From Arthrobacter sp. 18067 (GTDB taxonomy: Bacteria > Actinomycetota > Actinomycetes > Actinomycetales > Micrococcaceae): a stretch of DNA of 64,000 nucleotides. Location of the stretch: the NCBI RefSeq assembly GCF_902706295.1, contig NZ_CACSJJ010000014.1, forward strand, positions 89,576 to 153,575, in the 5' to 3' direction. Positions 35,046 to 41,715 of the stretch are shown here, piece by piece. A program made the translations under genes and the position numbers. Below the pieces are notes generated by a model. It saw nothing but the letters and a program-made list of their open reading frames with translations, did not search any database and was not told the origin of the DNA. Position 1 is the first letter of the stretch, and every line of letters begins with the position of its first letter.

Positions 35046-35860
35046 TTGCTGCACACCCACAGCTCCACGTCATTCAAACCGTGGCTTGGCGACGTTATCC
35101 GGACCGGCCGGCGTTCAAGGATGGTGAGGCCTTCGGCGATGATCTCTTCCTCGATGAGGCTGTTGCTCACAAAAGCGATGTCGCTGGCATATGCGAAGGA
35201 TCGGTAGGTCCCTTCGACGTTGAAGCTGACGTGGATCATAGTCACGTGCCGTGCTCCGTTGACGGCGTCCCGGCTTTCCGAGCTGATCAGGAACGAGTCG
35301 TCCCCCAGCGCAGAAACGGTAGTGCCGCCGTCGCTGTTCTCTGACGCATGGTGGCTGTCAGCGTTCAGGACCGTCAGCAGGAAGCGTCCGTCCGGCGTTA
35401 AGCAGTCACGAACCCTGCGGAACAGTTGGCGCCTGCCTGCTGGATCAAGAAGCGTAATGGAACTGGCACCGAGAACCGCGCAACCGTACCCGCCGTCGAC
35501 CTCAAAGTGGGACATGTCCGACTCGACCAATTCAACGTGGACGTCGCGGGGATTGAAGGCCCGCGTGTTTGCTTTCTCTTTCAGCATCGTGAGCATTTCA
35601 GGTGAAGAATCGACGGCGGTCAGCGGACGCCCAAGGGCAAGGAGCGGACGCGTGATCCGGCCGGATCCGGCGGCAAGTTCCAGGATGGGCCCCGAGGTCT
35701 TGCGCGCTGCCGCGAGGATTTCGGGAAGTTCGGTGAGGTCGTTGGCGGTGATCCGGTCATAGAGGCGGGAGCCGGAGGTACTGTACAGATCCTCAGGCGG
35801 ATCGACATGTCCCAGGACCCGCAGGATGGCGTCAGCGGTCTTGTCTGGTGCGGTGTTCAT
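35042..35860 (-). CDS. Daptide-type SAM-dependent methyltransferase (MpaM-like)
   Basis: A 272-residue class I methyltransferase with SAM site ILELAAGSGRITRPLLALG, LTAVDSSPEMLTMLKEKA as post II and VESDMSHFE. The N-terminal part (LYSTSGSRLYDRITANDLTE) is usual for small-molecule N-methyltransferases. In the daptide pathway the methyltransferase turns the new C-terminal primary amine into a dimethylated, positively charged group. The ATG at 35860 lies 85 bases after the last precursor gene and after a strong stem-loop. Confidence 0.85.
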   Translation of the reverse strand: MNTAPDKTADAILRVLGHVDPPEDLYSTSGSRLYDRITANDLTELPEILAAARKTSGPILELAAGSGRITRPLLALGRPLTAVDSSPEMLTMLKEKANTRAFNPRDVHVELVESDMSHFEVDGGYGCAVLGASSITLLDPAGRRQLFRRVRDCLTPDGRFLLTVLNADSHHASENSDGGTTVSALGDDSFLISSESRDAVNGARHVTMIHVSFNVEGTYRSFAYASDIAFVSNSLIEEEIIAEGLTILERRPVRITSPSHGLNDVELWVCSK

Positions 35861-35901
35861 CAGCTCGTGTTCTCCCGGAGTTTGGATGGAGGACGGGGTT
35901 A

Positions 35902-35938
35902 CACGCGGGTGGTGGCGGAACATGGCACCACCCGCGTG
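35902..35938 (-). terminator. Stem-loop after the precursor genes (probable partial terminator)
   Basis: CACGCGGGTGGTG and CACCACCCGCGTG form a perfect 13-bp stem around an 11-base loop in the gap between the third precursor gene and the methyltransferase gene. There is no U run after it, so full termination is unlikely. It probably stabilises the precursor message or makes the downstream enzyme genes weaker, as in other RiPP operons. Confidence 0.65.
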
Positions 35939-35945
35939 CACTGGC

Positions 35946-36083
35946 TTAGGTGGCGGCGAGGCCGACGACGACGCCGGCGATGATGATGACGTCACCAACG
36001 CGGATGTACCACGGTGTATCGTCCGGGGTGTCGAGGTTCTCCAGCTCTTCGATGGTCAGCTGAAGGTTCGAGGTTGCGATCAT
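35946..36083 (-). CDS. Daptide precursor peptide 1 (third in transcription order)
   Basis: A 45-residue peptide. The leader (residues 1-23) is acidic: IEELENLDTPDD contains the conserved ELEnlDtPD motif. The rest is a hydrophobic helix-forming core ending in GVVVGLAAT, with the invariant C-terminal Thr required by daptide chemistry. An ideal AGGAGG ribosome site lies five bases before the ATG. The core has no Cys and no Ser; its only Thr besides the terminal one is near the core start. Core start cannot be fixed from the sequence; cleavage near the DTPD region is plausible. Confidence 0.88.
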   Translation of the reverse strand: MIATSNLQLTIEELENLDTPDDTPWYIRVGDVIIIAGVVVGLAAT

Positions 36084-36130
36084 TGGCTCCTCCTTTCTTG
36101 CGTCTCTGGATGTGGGGCTGAGCTCCGGGC

Positions 36131-36256
36131 TTAGGTGATGCTGACGGCGATCAGGCCGATCGCAACTCCTTGGGACACACCGATGAACCAGTTGTTGAAG
36201 TCCGGGGTATCCATCGACTCGATCTCCTGGATGGAGATGTTGAGCTGATTTTTCAT
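36131..36256 (-). CDS. Daptide precursor peptide 2
   Basis: A 41-residue peptide. Leader QLNISIQEIESMDTPDFN shares the xLNIsIqEiExmDtPD motif with the other two. The C-terminal core (GVSQGVAIGLIAVSIT) is hydrophobic and ends in Thr. GGAGG is placed nine bases before the start. This is the shortest of the three. Confidence 0.88.
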   Translation of the reverse strand: MKNQLNISIQEIESMDTPDFNNWFIGVSQGVAIGLIAVSIT

Positions 36257-36305
36257 GCGCTTTCACCTCCCTTCGGTGCTTGCTATGGCGTGACGAGCGG
36301 GACGA

Positions 36306-36449
36306 TCAAGTGATGGCTACGGCGATACCTACCAACGCAAGTCCTGCCGTGATGCCCTTGATTCGTTCGTCCCAGTCGTCCGGAACGTCCATGGCTTCCA
36401 GCTCCTGGATGTTGAGGTCCAGGGCCTTGAGTGCTGTGATGCTGTTCAT
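36306..36449 (-). CDS. Daptide precursor peptide 3 (first in transcription order)
   Basis: A 47-residue peptide. Leader LNIQELEAMDVPDDWDE is conserved with the other two. The core GITAGLALVGIAVAIT again ends in Thr. The ribosome site AGGAGG lies in the last codons of the dehydrogenase gene, four bases upstream, so the precursors are read on the same message as the enzymes. Three precursors with one tailoring set parallels the first described daptide locus in Microbacterium. Confidence 0.88.
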   Translation of the reverse strand: MNSITALKALDLNIQELEAMDVPDDWDERIKGITAGLALVGIAVAIT

Positions 36450-36453
36450 GTGC

Positions 36454-37668
36454 TCACCTCCTCTCCCTTGCACCTCGTAATTGGCCCGTTGGGCATGGCA
36501 AGGTTGTTTGTCCTGCCGTGGCTGCGTTGAGGACGTACTGAATCTGCATCGCGTCGATGCCCCGCAGCATCGGAAGCCCTCCGCCCCAGTTCCGAAGGGT
36601 GGCGTCCGTGGTCCGCACCACCGATTCCTCGCTGAGCGTTTGCAGCCCGGCGATGCCCCACCGCCACATCAGCTCGTTGATGCCATGGGCCGGGTTGGGG
36701 TCAAGAGACGCGTCCACTGCAGTCACAGCGGTCCACAGTTGTAGGAGTCGTTTGGAATCTCCCCACTCCGCTGCGCCCTTCCCGACTTCCTCCCAAATGG
36801 GGCCAATCACCGACGCCGTTGCCGTCATTTTGCGCGTTCCGGTCACGTAGGCAAGCTCGTTTGCGAGGTACCAGTGCTTCGCTCCGTAGGGGTTGCGACC
36901 CATCAGGGCCCACCCTGTATGTGTTTCCATACTGAGGCGCGCGGCCGTCAGCCGTAGTTCGGGAGAGTCTTTTCGGGAGACCTGTTGGCCAACCCGCACC
37001 ATCCGTTGGATCAGTGCGTGTCCGTCGTCGTCGAAGATGCTGTGATGGCTGCCAATCATGGTGCCGGCAACCCTCAGGAACGCCTCCAGCAGCCCCTCGA
37101 AAACCAAGTGCCTGGGCAGGGTGGCGAGGTGTCCGGCGTCGAGCATCGCTGCATCGCCGGTCAGGTGCCGCGAGACGATCAGGCGGCGTCCGACGGCGGT
37201 GTCCAGGCACGCTACTGCGCTGACTTCAGCGCCGGTTCCCACAGTGGACGGCATCAGAATCGTCTTCGGACGTTCCTTGAGGTTCGCCACCGGGGGCAAC
37301 ACCATGAGGCCGGAGCGTTTGGCATGGCGCTCTGCGAAGACGGCGAGATTTGGGTCCGCCGTGAAGAGTGCGGCCAGTTTCACTGCATCCAGGATCGAAC
37401 CGCCGCCGAGTCCCGCGACCGTCTGCAGGCCGTTTTCCCGGATGAAGCTGCCCACTTTCCGCAGGGTTTCGACAGTGACCGGCCCGGACCTCAACTCCAG
37501 AACCGGCGTTCCTTTGAGGTCGCCTGCCAACATCCTGTCCCGGTGTGCTGTCAGGGCGTCGTCCACCACCAGTCCAGCGCGCCCGCGGGTGAGCCCGCCG
37601 ATATACCTGGGTGCCGTTCCCACGTCGAGAATGATGCAGCGAGTCCTCCAGATGTGGTCGGCGATCAT
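36454..37668 (-). CDS. Daptide-type iron-ADH-like dehydrogenase (MpaB-like)
   Basis: A 404-residue member of the iron-containing alcohol dehydrogenase superfamily. The NAD(P) site is VAGLGGGSILDAVKLAALF, with MPSTVGTGAEVSAVACL, the usual TxxGTGSE-like block. In the daptide pathway such an enzyme oxidises and decarboxylates the C-terminal Thr to a ketone. The canonical metal-ligand patch GLDALTHAIE reads GLLEAFLRVA here and only one His is seen at the second site (GAKHWYLANELAY). So the metal site is altered or lost, as seems true for the family. ATG overlaps the aminotransferase stop. Confidence 0.82.
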   Translation of the reverse strand: MIADHIWRTRCIILDVGTAPRYIGGLTRGRAGLVVDDALTAHRDRMLAGDLKGTPVLELRSGPVTVETLRKVGSFIRENGLQTVAGLGGGSILDAVKLAALFTADPNLAVFAERHAKRSGLMVLPPVANLKERPKTILMPSTVGTGAEVSAVACLDTAVGRRLIVSRHLTGDAAMLDAGHLATLPRHLVFEGLLEAFLRVAGTMIGSHHSIFDDDGHALIQRMVRVGQQVSRKDSPELRLTAARLSMETHTGWALMGRNPYGAKHWYLANELAYVTGTRKMTATASVIGPIWEEVGKGAAEWGDSKRLLQLWTAVTAVDASLDPNPAHGINELMWRWGIAGLQTLSEESVVRTTDATLRNWGGGLPMLRGIDAMQIQYVLNAATAGQTTLPCPTGQLRGARERR

Positions 37669-38954
37669 GAGAAAACCCCGTCGCGTTCGGCGGTGGCGAG
37701 GCCAATTCGGATCGCCGCGTGGAGTTCCACGAAGTTCTCCTCGGTGTAAGTGAGCGCGGGGAGGAGTTGTATCCGGCCGGGCCCTGGTTGAACGATCGCC
37801 CCGGCTTCATGGATATGCCTGACGACTGCCAGGACCCCATTTGCGGTGAGTGGCATGCCGTTTCTGGTTCTGAGCTGGACGCCCCGCATGCAGCCCCGAC
37901 CTGCTGAATTACCGATTCCTGGAGCACCTTGGAGCTCTTCCACGAGGTTGTCGAGGCCGGCGGCCACCTGTTTGTTCAGCCTGTTGTGGTCCAGCCTCTT
38001 CATCTCGTCGATGGTGCCGAGGATGGCTGCGCAGGTTGCCGGAGTTCCAGCTTGGGTTTCTCCGTGAACAAAGATGGACTCGTGTTTATCGAAGGCTTCC
38101 GTCACCCGCTGCGCGATCAGAAGGGCGGCACACGCGCTGGTGCCATTGGTCAGGCCTTTGGAGGTGACGATAACGTCCGGAGCTTCAGTCCACGCGTCCG
38201 ACGCAAACCAGCCGGCCACACGGCCGAAGCCGGTGGCAACCTCGTCGGCGATCATCAGGAAGCGCTGGTCTGCGCGGTGTCGTTGGACACTGGCGATGAA
38301 GTCCTCCGGGACTGCGTCCGCGCCCGAACCCAGCACCGGCTCGATGATCACCGCTGCAACCCGATGCCCCTCCCGTTGCATGAGTTGGGCTAGTTCCAGC
38401 CCTTGGTCATCGAAGGCAACGTGGCGGATATTTCGTCGATCCACGCCATAGACGGCTTGGCCCAGATCGTCGCCGCTGAGTGCCTGACTACCGTAAGTGA
38501 GTCCGTGGTAGCTGCCCCTCAATCCGACGACGAGTTTCCGCTCCGGGTTCCCGTTGAGGGCAAAGAAGTGCCTGGCAAGCTTCATGACCGCGTCGTTGGC
38601 GGCACCTCCCGACGTCGAGAAGACCACTCGCTGGAAGTCATGCGCCGGCAGCGTGAGAAGGGCACTTGCTGCTTCGATGGCCCTGCGATGGGACGAGCGG
38701 AACAGCGGGAGGTAGGAGGCCGTTTCCAGTTCGTGGGCGATGGCTTCTGCTATGTGTTGGTTTCCGTAGCCGAGGTTGGCGTTCCAGAGTCCGCTTTTCG
38801 CGCAGATTCTCCGCTTGCCGTCCGCAAAGGTCACGTGCACCCCGTGGGCGCTTACGGCTGTGTAGCTATCGACGTCGAAGTCATGCTGGGTGACGAGCGG
38901 TACCCAAAGTGGAAGCTGAGTCCTGGGGGTTGGAAGGACAGGCACTACGGTCAT
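37665..38954 (-). CDS. Daptide-type class III aminotransferase (MpaC-like)
   Basis: A 429-residue PLP-dependent class III (omega) aminotransferase: VVFSTSGGAANDAVMKLARH, LVVGLRGSYHGLTYGSQAL, MIADEVATGFGRVAGWFAS, and the PLP lysine in VIVTSKGLTNGTSA. In daptide maturation it converts the C-terminal ketone into an amine. It starts one base inside the stop of the recognition protein gene (TGATG) and overlaps the dehydrogenase start (ATGA). Confidence 0.87.
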   Translation of the reverse strand: MTVVPVLPTPRTQLPLWVPLVTQHDFDVDSYTAVSAHGVHVTFADGKRRICAKSGLWNANLGYGNQHIAEAIAHELETASYLPLFRSSHRRAIEAASALLTLPAHDFQRVVFSTSGGAANDAVMKLARHFFALNGNPERKLVVGLRGSYHGLTYGSQALSGDDLGQAVYGVDRRNIRHVAFDDQGLELAQLMQREGHRVAAVIIEPVLGSGADAVPEDFIASVQRHRADQRFLMIADEVATGFGRVAGWFASDAWTEAPDVIVTSKGLTNGTSACAALLIAQRVTEAFDKHESIFVHGETQAGTPATCAAILGTIDEMKRLDHNRLNKQVAAGLDNLVEELQGAPGIGNSAGRGCMRGVQLRTRNGMPLTANGVLAVVRHIHEAGAIVQPGPGRIQLLPALTYTEENFVELHAAIRIGLATAERDGVFS

Positions 38955-39991
38955 CAGCGTGCTCCGAGGATGTCGATGCCGAGCTGCTCAAAATGTGTCA
39001 CGACCGCTCTCACGGCTCCCTCGGCTGCGCCGGCCGAAACCTTGATGGCGGGGGCCACTACCCTGGCGACGACTTTGATGTCTTTCAGGTTGGAGACGGC
39101 TTCGATGATCGCCGCAGCGTCCGGCCCCACTTTGAACAGACGTCCCGTGCTGGTGTCCAGCACGGTATGTTCACTGCCCTTTGTCAGGATGAAGGGAACG
39201 TTTGGTGACGGCGGTCCGTCATGGAGGGCTGATCCATAGAGGCTGACACCGAAGCCAACGATCTTCGTGGTGCCGCGTTCATCCCTCGGAATGAACTTGC
39301 ACGCTTCCAATGCCGCCAAATACCTCGGTATCCATGGTTTGGCTGCCAAGGAGTCCTGAATATCCCACGGATAGTAGACCCCTGCTACGGCAGATTCGGG
39401 CCGCAACGCGATGGCCCTGACACGCAGGTCGGCCAGGGAGTCGCCCACTCTGCCGATCTTCGTTCCATAAGGGCCGCTCATCACGGACCCGTCCCACCTG
39501 ATGTGGAGTCTCGCCAACAGCAGGTTGTCGCGCCGGGTACCACTCAGCAGCGCGCGCTCAGCCAGCACCGCATTGACCTCAGTAAGCTGCCTGACGAAAT
39601 GGCCTGATCGGAGTGCTTCGTCGGCATCGTCAAAGAAGGCCTGCCAGTCATCTGCTGTGGCGATTCTGACGACCGTTACGCCCACCAGATTTACGAACGG
39701 GATGGCTACGTAGTCCTGGATCTCCAGGGCGAGTGTGCCGTCCACAAGGAGTTCTTCTCCTGCAACGTCATAGGTTCCTGACACCGGAACGATGTCCGGG
39801 TCTCCGTGGTCACCGTTGAGGACCAGGATGGCGGAATCCTCGCCAGCCAAGGACTTTGCGTAGTCAGTGTGCTCGGGATTCTCGACGAAGACGACATGGC
39901 CCGGGACCCGTCCCGGGATGCCCGTGACCCACTGATCCACAGCGGCGGCAATGCTCTGTTGCTGACTCAGCTTCAATGACCCAACCCCCAT
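38954..39991 (-). CDS. Daptide RiPP recognition protein (MpaD-like)
   Basis: A 345-residue protein of no enzymatic family that I can name. The C-terminal 80 residues have a PqqD-like recognition-element pattern (FILTKGSEHTVLDTSTGRLF, KVGPDAAAIIEAVSNLKD). The N-terminal part has no clear motif. In the daptide system a protein of this kind binds the leader peptides and hands them to the tailoring enzymes. It opens the operon: GAGGAGG lies about ten bases before the ATG, and the CTAGGTG repeats 105 to 180 bases upstream may be the control region. Confidence 0.78.
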   Translation of the reverse strand: MGVGSLKLSQQQSIAAAVDQWVTGIPGRVPGHVVFVENPEHTDYAKSLAGEDSAILVLNGDHGDPDIVPVSGTYDVAGEELLVDGTLALEIQDYVAIPFVNLVGVTVVRIATADDWQAFFDDADEALRSGHFVRQLTEVNAVLAERALLSGTRRDNLLLARLHIRWDGSVMSGPYGTKIGRVGDSLADLRVRAIALRPESAVAGVYYPWDIQDSLAAKPWIPRYLAALEACKFIPRDERGTTKIVGFGVSLYGSALHDGPPSPNVPFILTKGSEHTVLDTSTGRLFKVGPDAAAIIEAVSNLKDIKVVARVVAPAIKVSAGAAEGAVRAVVTHFEQLGIDILGAR

Positions 39992-40095
39992 TAGTTGTGC
40001 TCCTCCTCAGGAGCGGCACCGGAGATATGTTCCGGCGTCGCGTTCTGGGAAGGACACTATGGGCGTGCTGGGAAGCCACAGGGTGGAAAGGAGGA

Positions 40096-40170
40096 ACTAG
40101 GTGCTGAATGGACCGAAATTAGGGGTCAATTCATGGCACCTAGGTGGTACATGGAGGTTCCCTAGGTGGT
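40096..40170. promoter_or_regulatory. Spaced CTAGGTG repeats before the daptide operon
   Basis: CCTAGGTGGT occurs at 40139-40148 and 40161-40170 (22 bp apart) and ACTAGGTGCT at 40096-40105 (43 bp from the first). All three lie on one face of the helix. On the operon strand a TTGACC that could be a -35 box lies at 40129-40124, between the first and second. An activator binding site is the simplest reading; the -10 box is not clear. Confidence 0.5.
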
Positions 40171-40323
40171 GCTTCGGGCGCTTCCAAGAGCATGACTTAG
40201 GGCTCAGCTTTGGACGGGTTGTGCTGGGGCACTCGACGAATGAGGACGTCGGTTGATCCTGGGCGAGGAGGGACCGCCTAAGTCACCCCCGGCGAAGCCT
40301 AGTCCGGAGGGCTAAAGCCCAAA

Positions 40324-40361
40324 GCCCCGGCCATCCAGTCAACTGACTGAGCGGCCGGGGC
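40324..40361 (-). terminator. Stem-loop terminator after the transporter gene
   Basis: GCCCCGGCC and GGCCGGGGC form a perfect 9-bp stem around about 20 bases. Read leftwards it is followed by TTTGGGCTTT. It lies about 30 bases after the MFS transporter stop. The 400 bases between the transporter and the daptide operon hold no gene. Confidence 0.7.
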
Positions 40362-40369
40362 CTCTGAAC

Positions 40370-40399
40370 CCAGGTACCTACAGACCAGGTACCTACAGA
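40370..40399. repeat. Tandem 15-bp duplication at the transporter 3' end
   Basis: CCAGGTACCTACAGA is repeated directly, with no gap (40370-40384, 40385-40399). The right copy contains the stop of the MFS transporter gene. This is the second case in the window of a duplication placed on a gene's 3' end (see 19264-19295). Confidence 0.8.
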
Positions 40400-41715
40400 A
40401 CCGTGGTCCGCGACAGCGACAGGTCCTTCGTCTCCCGGAAGAACAGGACCACAACAACCGCGGATACCAGCGCCATGCCCATCAGGTAGAAGGCCGGGGC
40501 CAACGGTGAACCAAAGCCTGCAACCAGACCGGTGGCCACGAACGGAGCGGTTCCACCGAACAGCACGTAGGCCAGGGTGTACCCAATCGCAGAGCCGGAC
40601 GCCCGGACCGAGGACGGGAACATCTCCACCAGAGCCGGTACGTTGGACGTTCCGATCACAGCTACCAAAGCACCCAGAACGCTCGTTCCCAGGATCGCGA
40701 ATCCGAGACCCAGCGGCATGATGGAGAACGCCGGAATGGTCATGACCACGAAGCCAACACAGGCCACCAACAGCATCCGTTTACGGCCGTACCGGTCACT
40801 GGCACGAGCTGCCAACGGGCAAACCGCCGTGTACACCAGCATCGTGATCACACTCGTGATCATGGATTCGGCTGAGGAATAGCCAAGGCTCGAGGTCATG
40901 TAGGCGATCATGTAACTGCTCATCAGGTAGTACGCAATGGCGTTGGTGATGCTGTAGCCGAAGAGAGTGAAGATCTGGCGCGAACACATCCGGATCGCAT
41001 CGCCCAAAGGCCGCTTTGCCACTTCGCCGGTCTTCTCCAGACCGCGGAACACCGGAGTGTCATCAACCCTCGAACGGATATACAGGCCAATGAGTCCCAG
41101 TGGTGCCGCGAGCAGGAACGGAATCCGCCAGCCCCAAGCCTGCAAGTCAGCAGGGCTCAACGTAGAAGTGATCGCCACACCCAGCAGCGCACCTGCCACC
41201 GAAGCCAGCCCGACAGTGGCCGGGATAATGCTGGCGTACGTTGCCCGCTTACCTTCCGGTGCGTATTCAACGATGAACGCCGAAGATCCCGTGTACTCAC
41301 CGCCGGTGGTGAAGCCCTGCACGGCGCGGAACACGAACAACAGAATCGGAGCCCACACGCCGATCACCGCAAACGTCGGCAGGATACCGATGCAGAACGT
41401 CGCCGCGCTCATAATCAGCACGCACAGGCCGAGCATCTTGTTGCGCCCAATCCGGTCACCGTACCGTCCAAAGAAAGCTGCCCCGAGCGGCCTGGCGATG
41501 AAGCCGCCGGCGAAGATCGCCCACACGGCCAGAAGTGACGCCGTCGTCGAATAATCGGGGAAGAAGAGCTTTGCGATGGTGACGGACATGACCGCATAAG
41601 CCGCGGAGTCGAACCATTCGACGAAGTTTCCGACGGCGGCTGCCGCGGCGACGCGCTTCAGGCTGCGCCGGGGGGAAGACTCAGTTTCTGCGACTTTCTC
41701 GGTCATCGTATTCAT
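40393..41715 (-). CDS. MFS transporter (metabolite:H+ symporter type)
   Basis: A 440-residue twelve-helix transporter of the MHS family. It has the GNFVEWFDSAAY start, RPLGAAFFGRYGDRIGRNKML between helices 2 and 3, and DRYGRKRMLL between helices 8 and 9. Family members import organic acids, betaine or alpha-ketoglutarate with protons. Its ATG overlaps the stop of the acyl-CoA ligase gene, so it likely brings in the acid which that enzyme activates. Confidence 0.9.
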   Translation of the reverse strand: MNTMTEKVAETESSPRRSLKRVAAAAAVGNFVEWFDSAAYAVMSVTIAKLFFPDYSTTASLLAVWAIFAGGFIARPLGAAFFGRYGDRIGRNKMLGLCVLIMSAATFCIGILPTFAVIGVWAPILLFVFRAVQGFTTGGEYTGSSAFIVEYAPEGKRATYASIIPATVGLASVAGALLGVAITSTLSPADLQAWGWRIPFLLAAPLGLIGLYIRSRVDDTPVFRGLEKTGEVAKRPLGDAIRMCSRQIFTLFGYSITNAIAYYLMSSYMIAYMTSSLGYSSAESMITSVITMLVYTAVCPLAARASDRYGRKRMLLVACVGFVVMTIPAFSIMPLGLGFAILGTSVLGALVAVIGTSNVPALVEMFPSSVRASGSAIGYTLAYVLFGGTAPFVATGLVAGFGSPLAPAFYLMGMALVSAVVVVLFFRETKDLSLSRTTVL

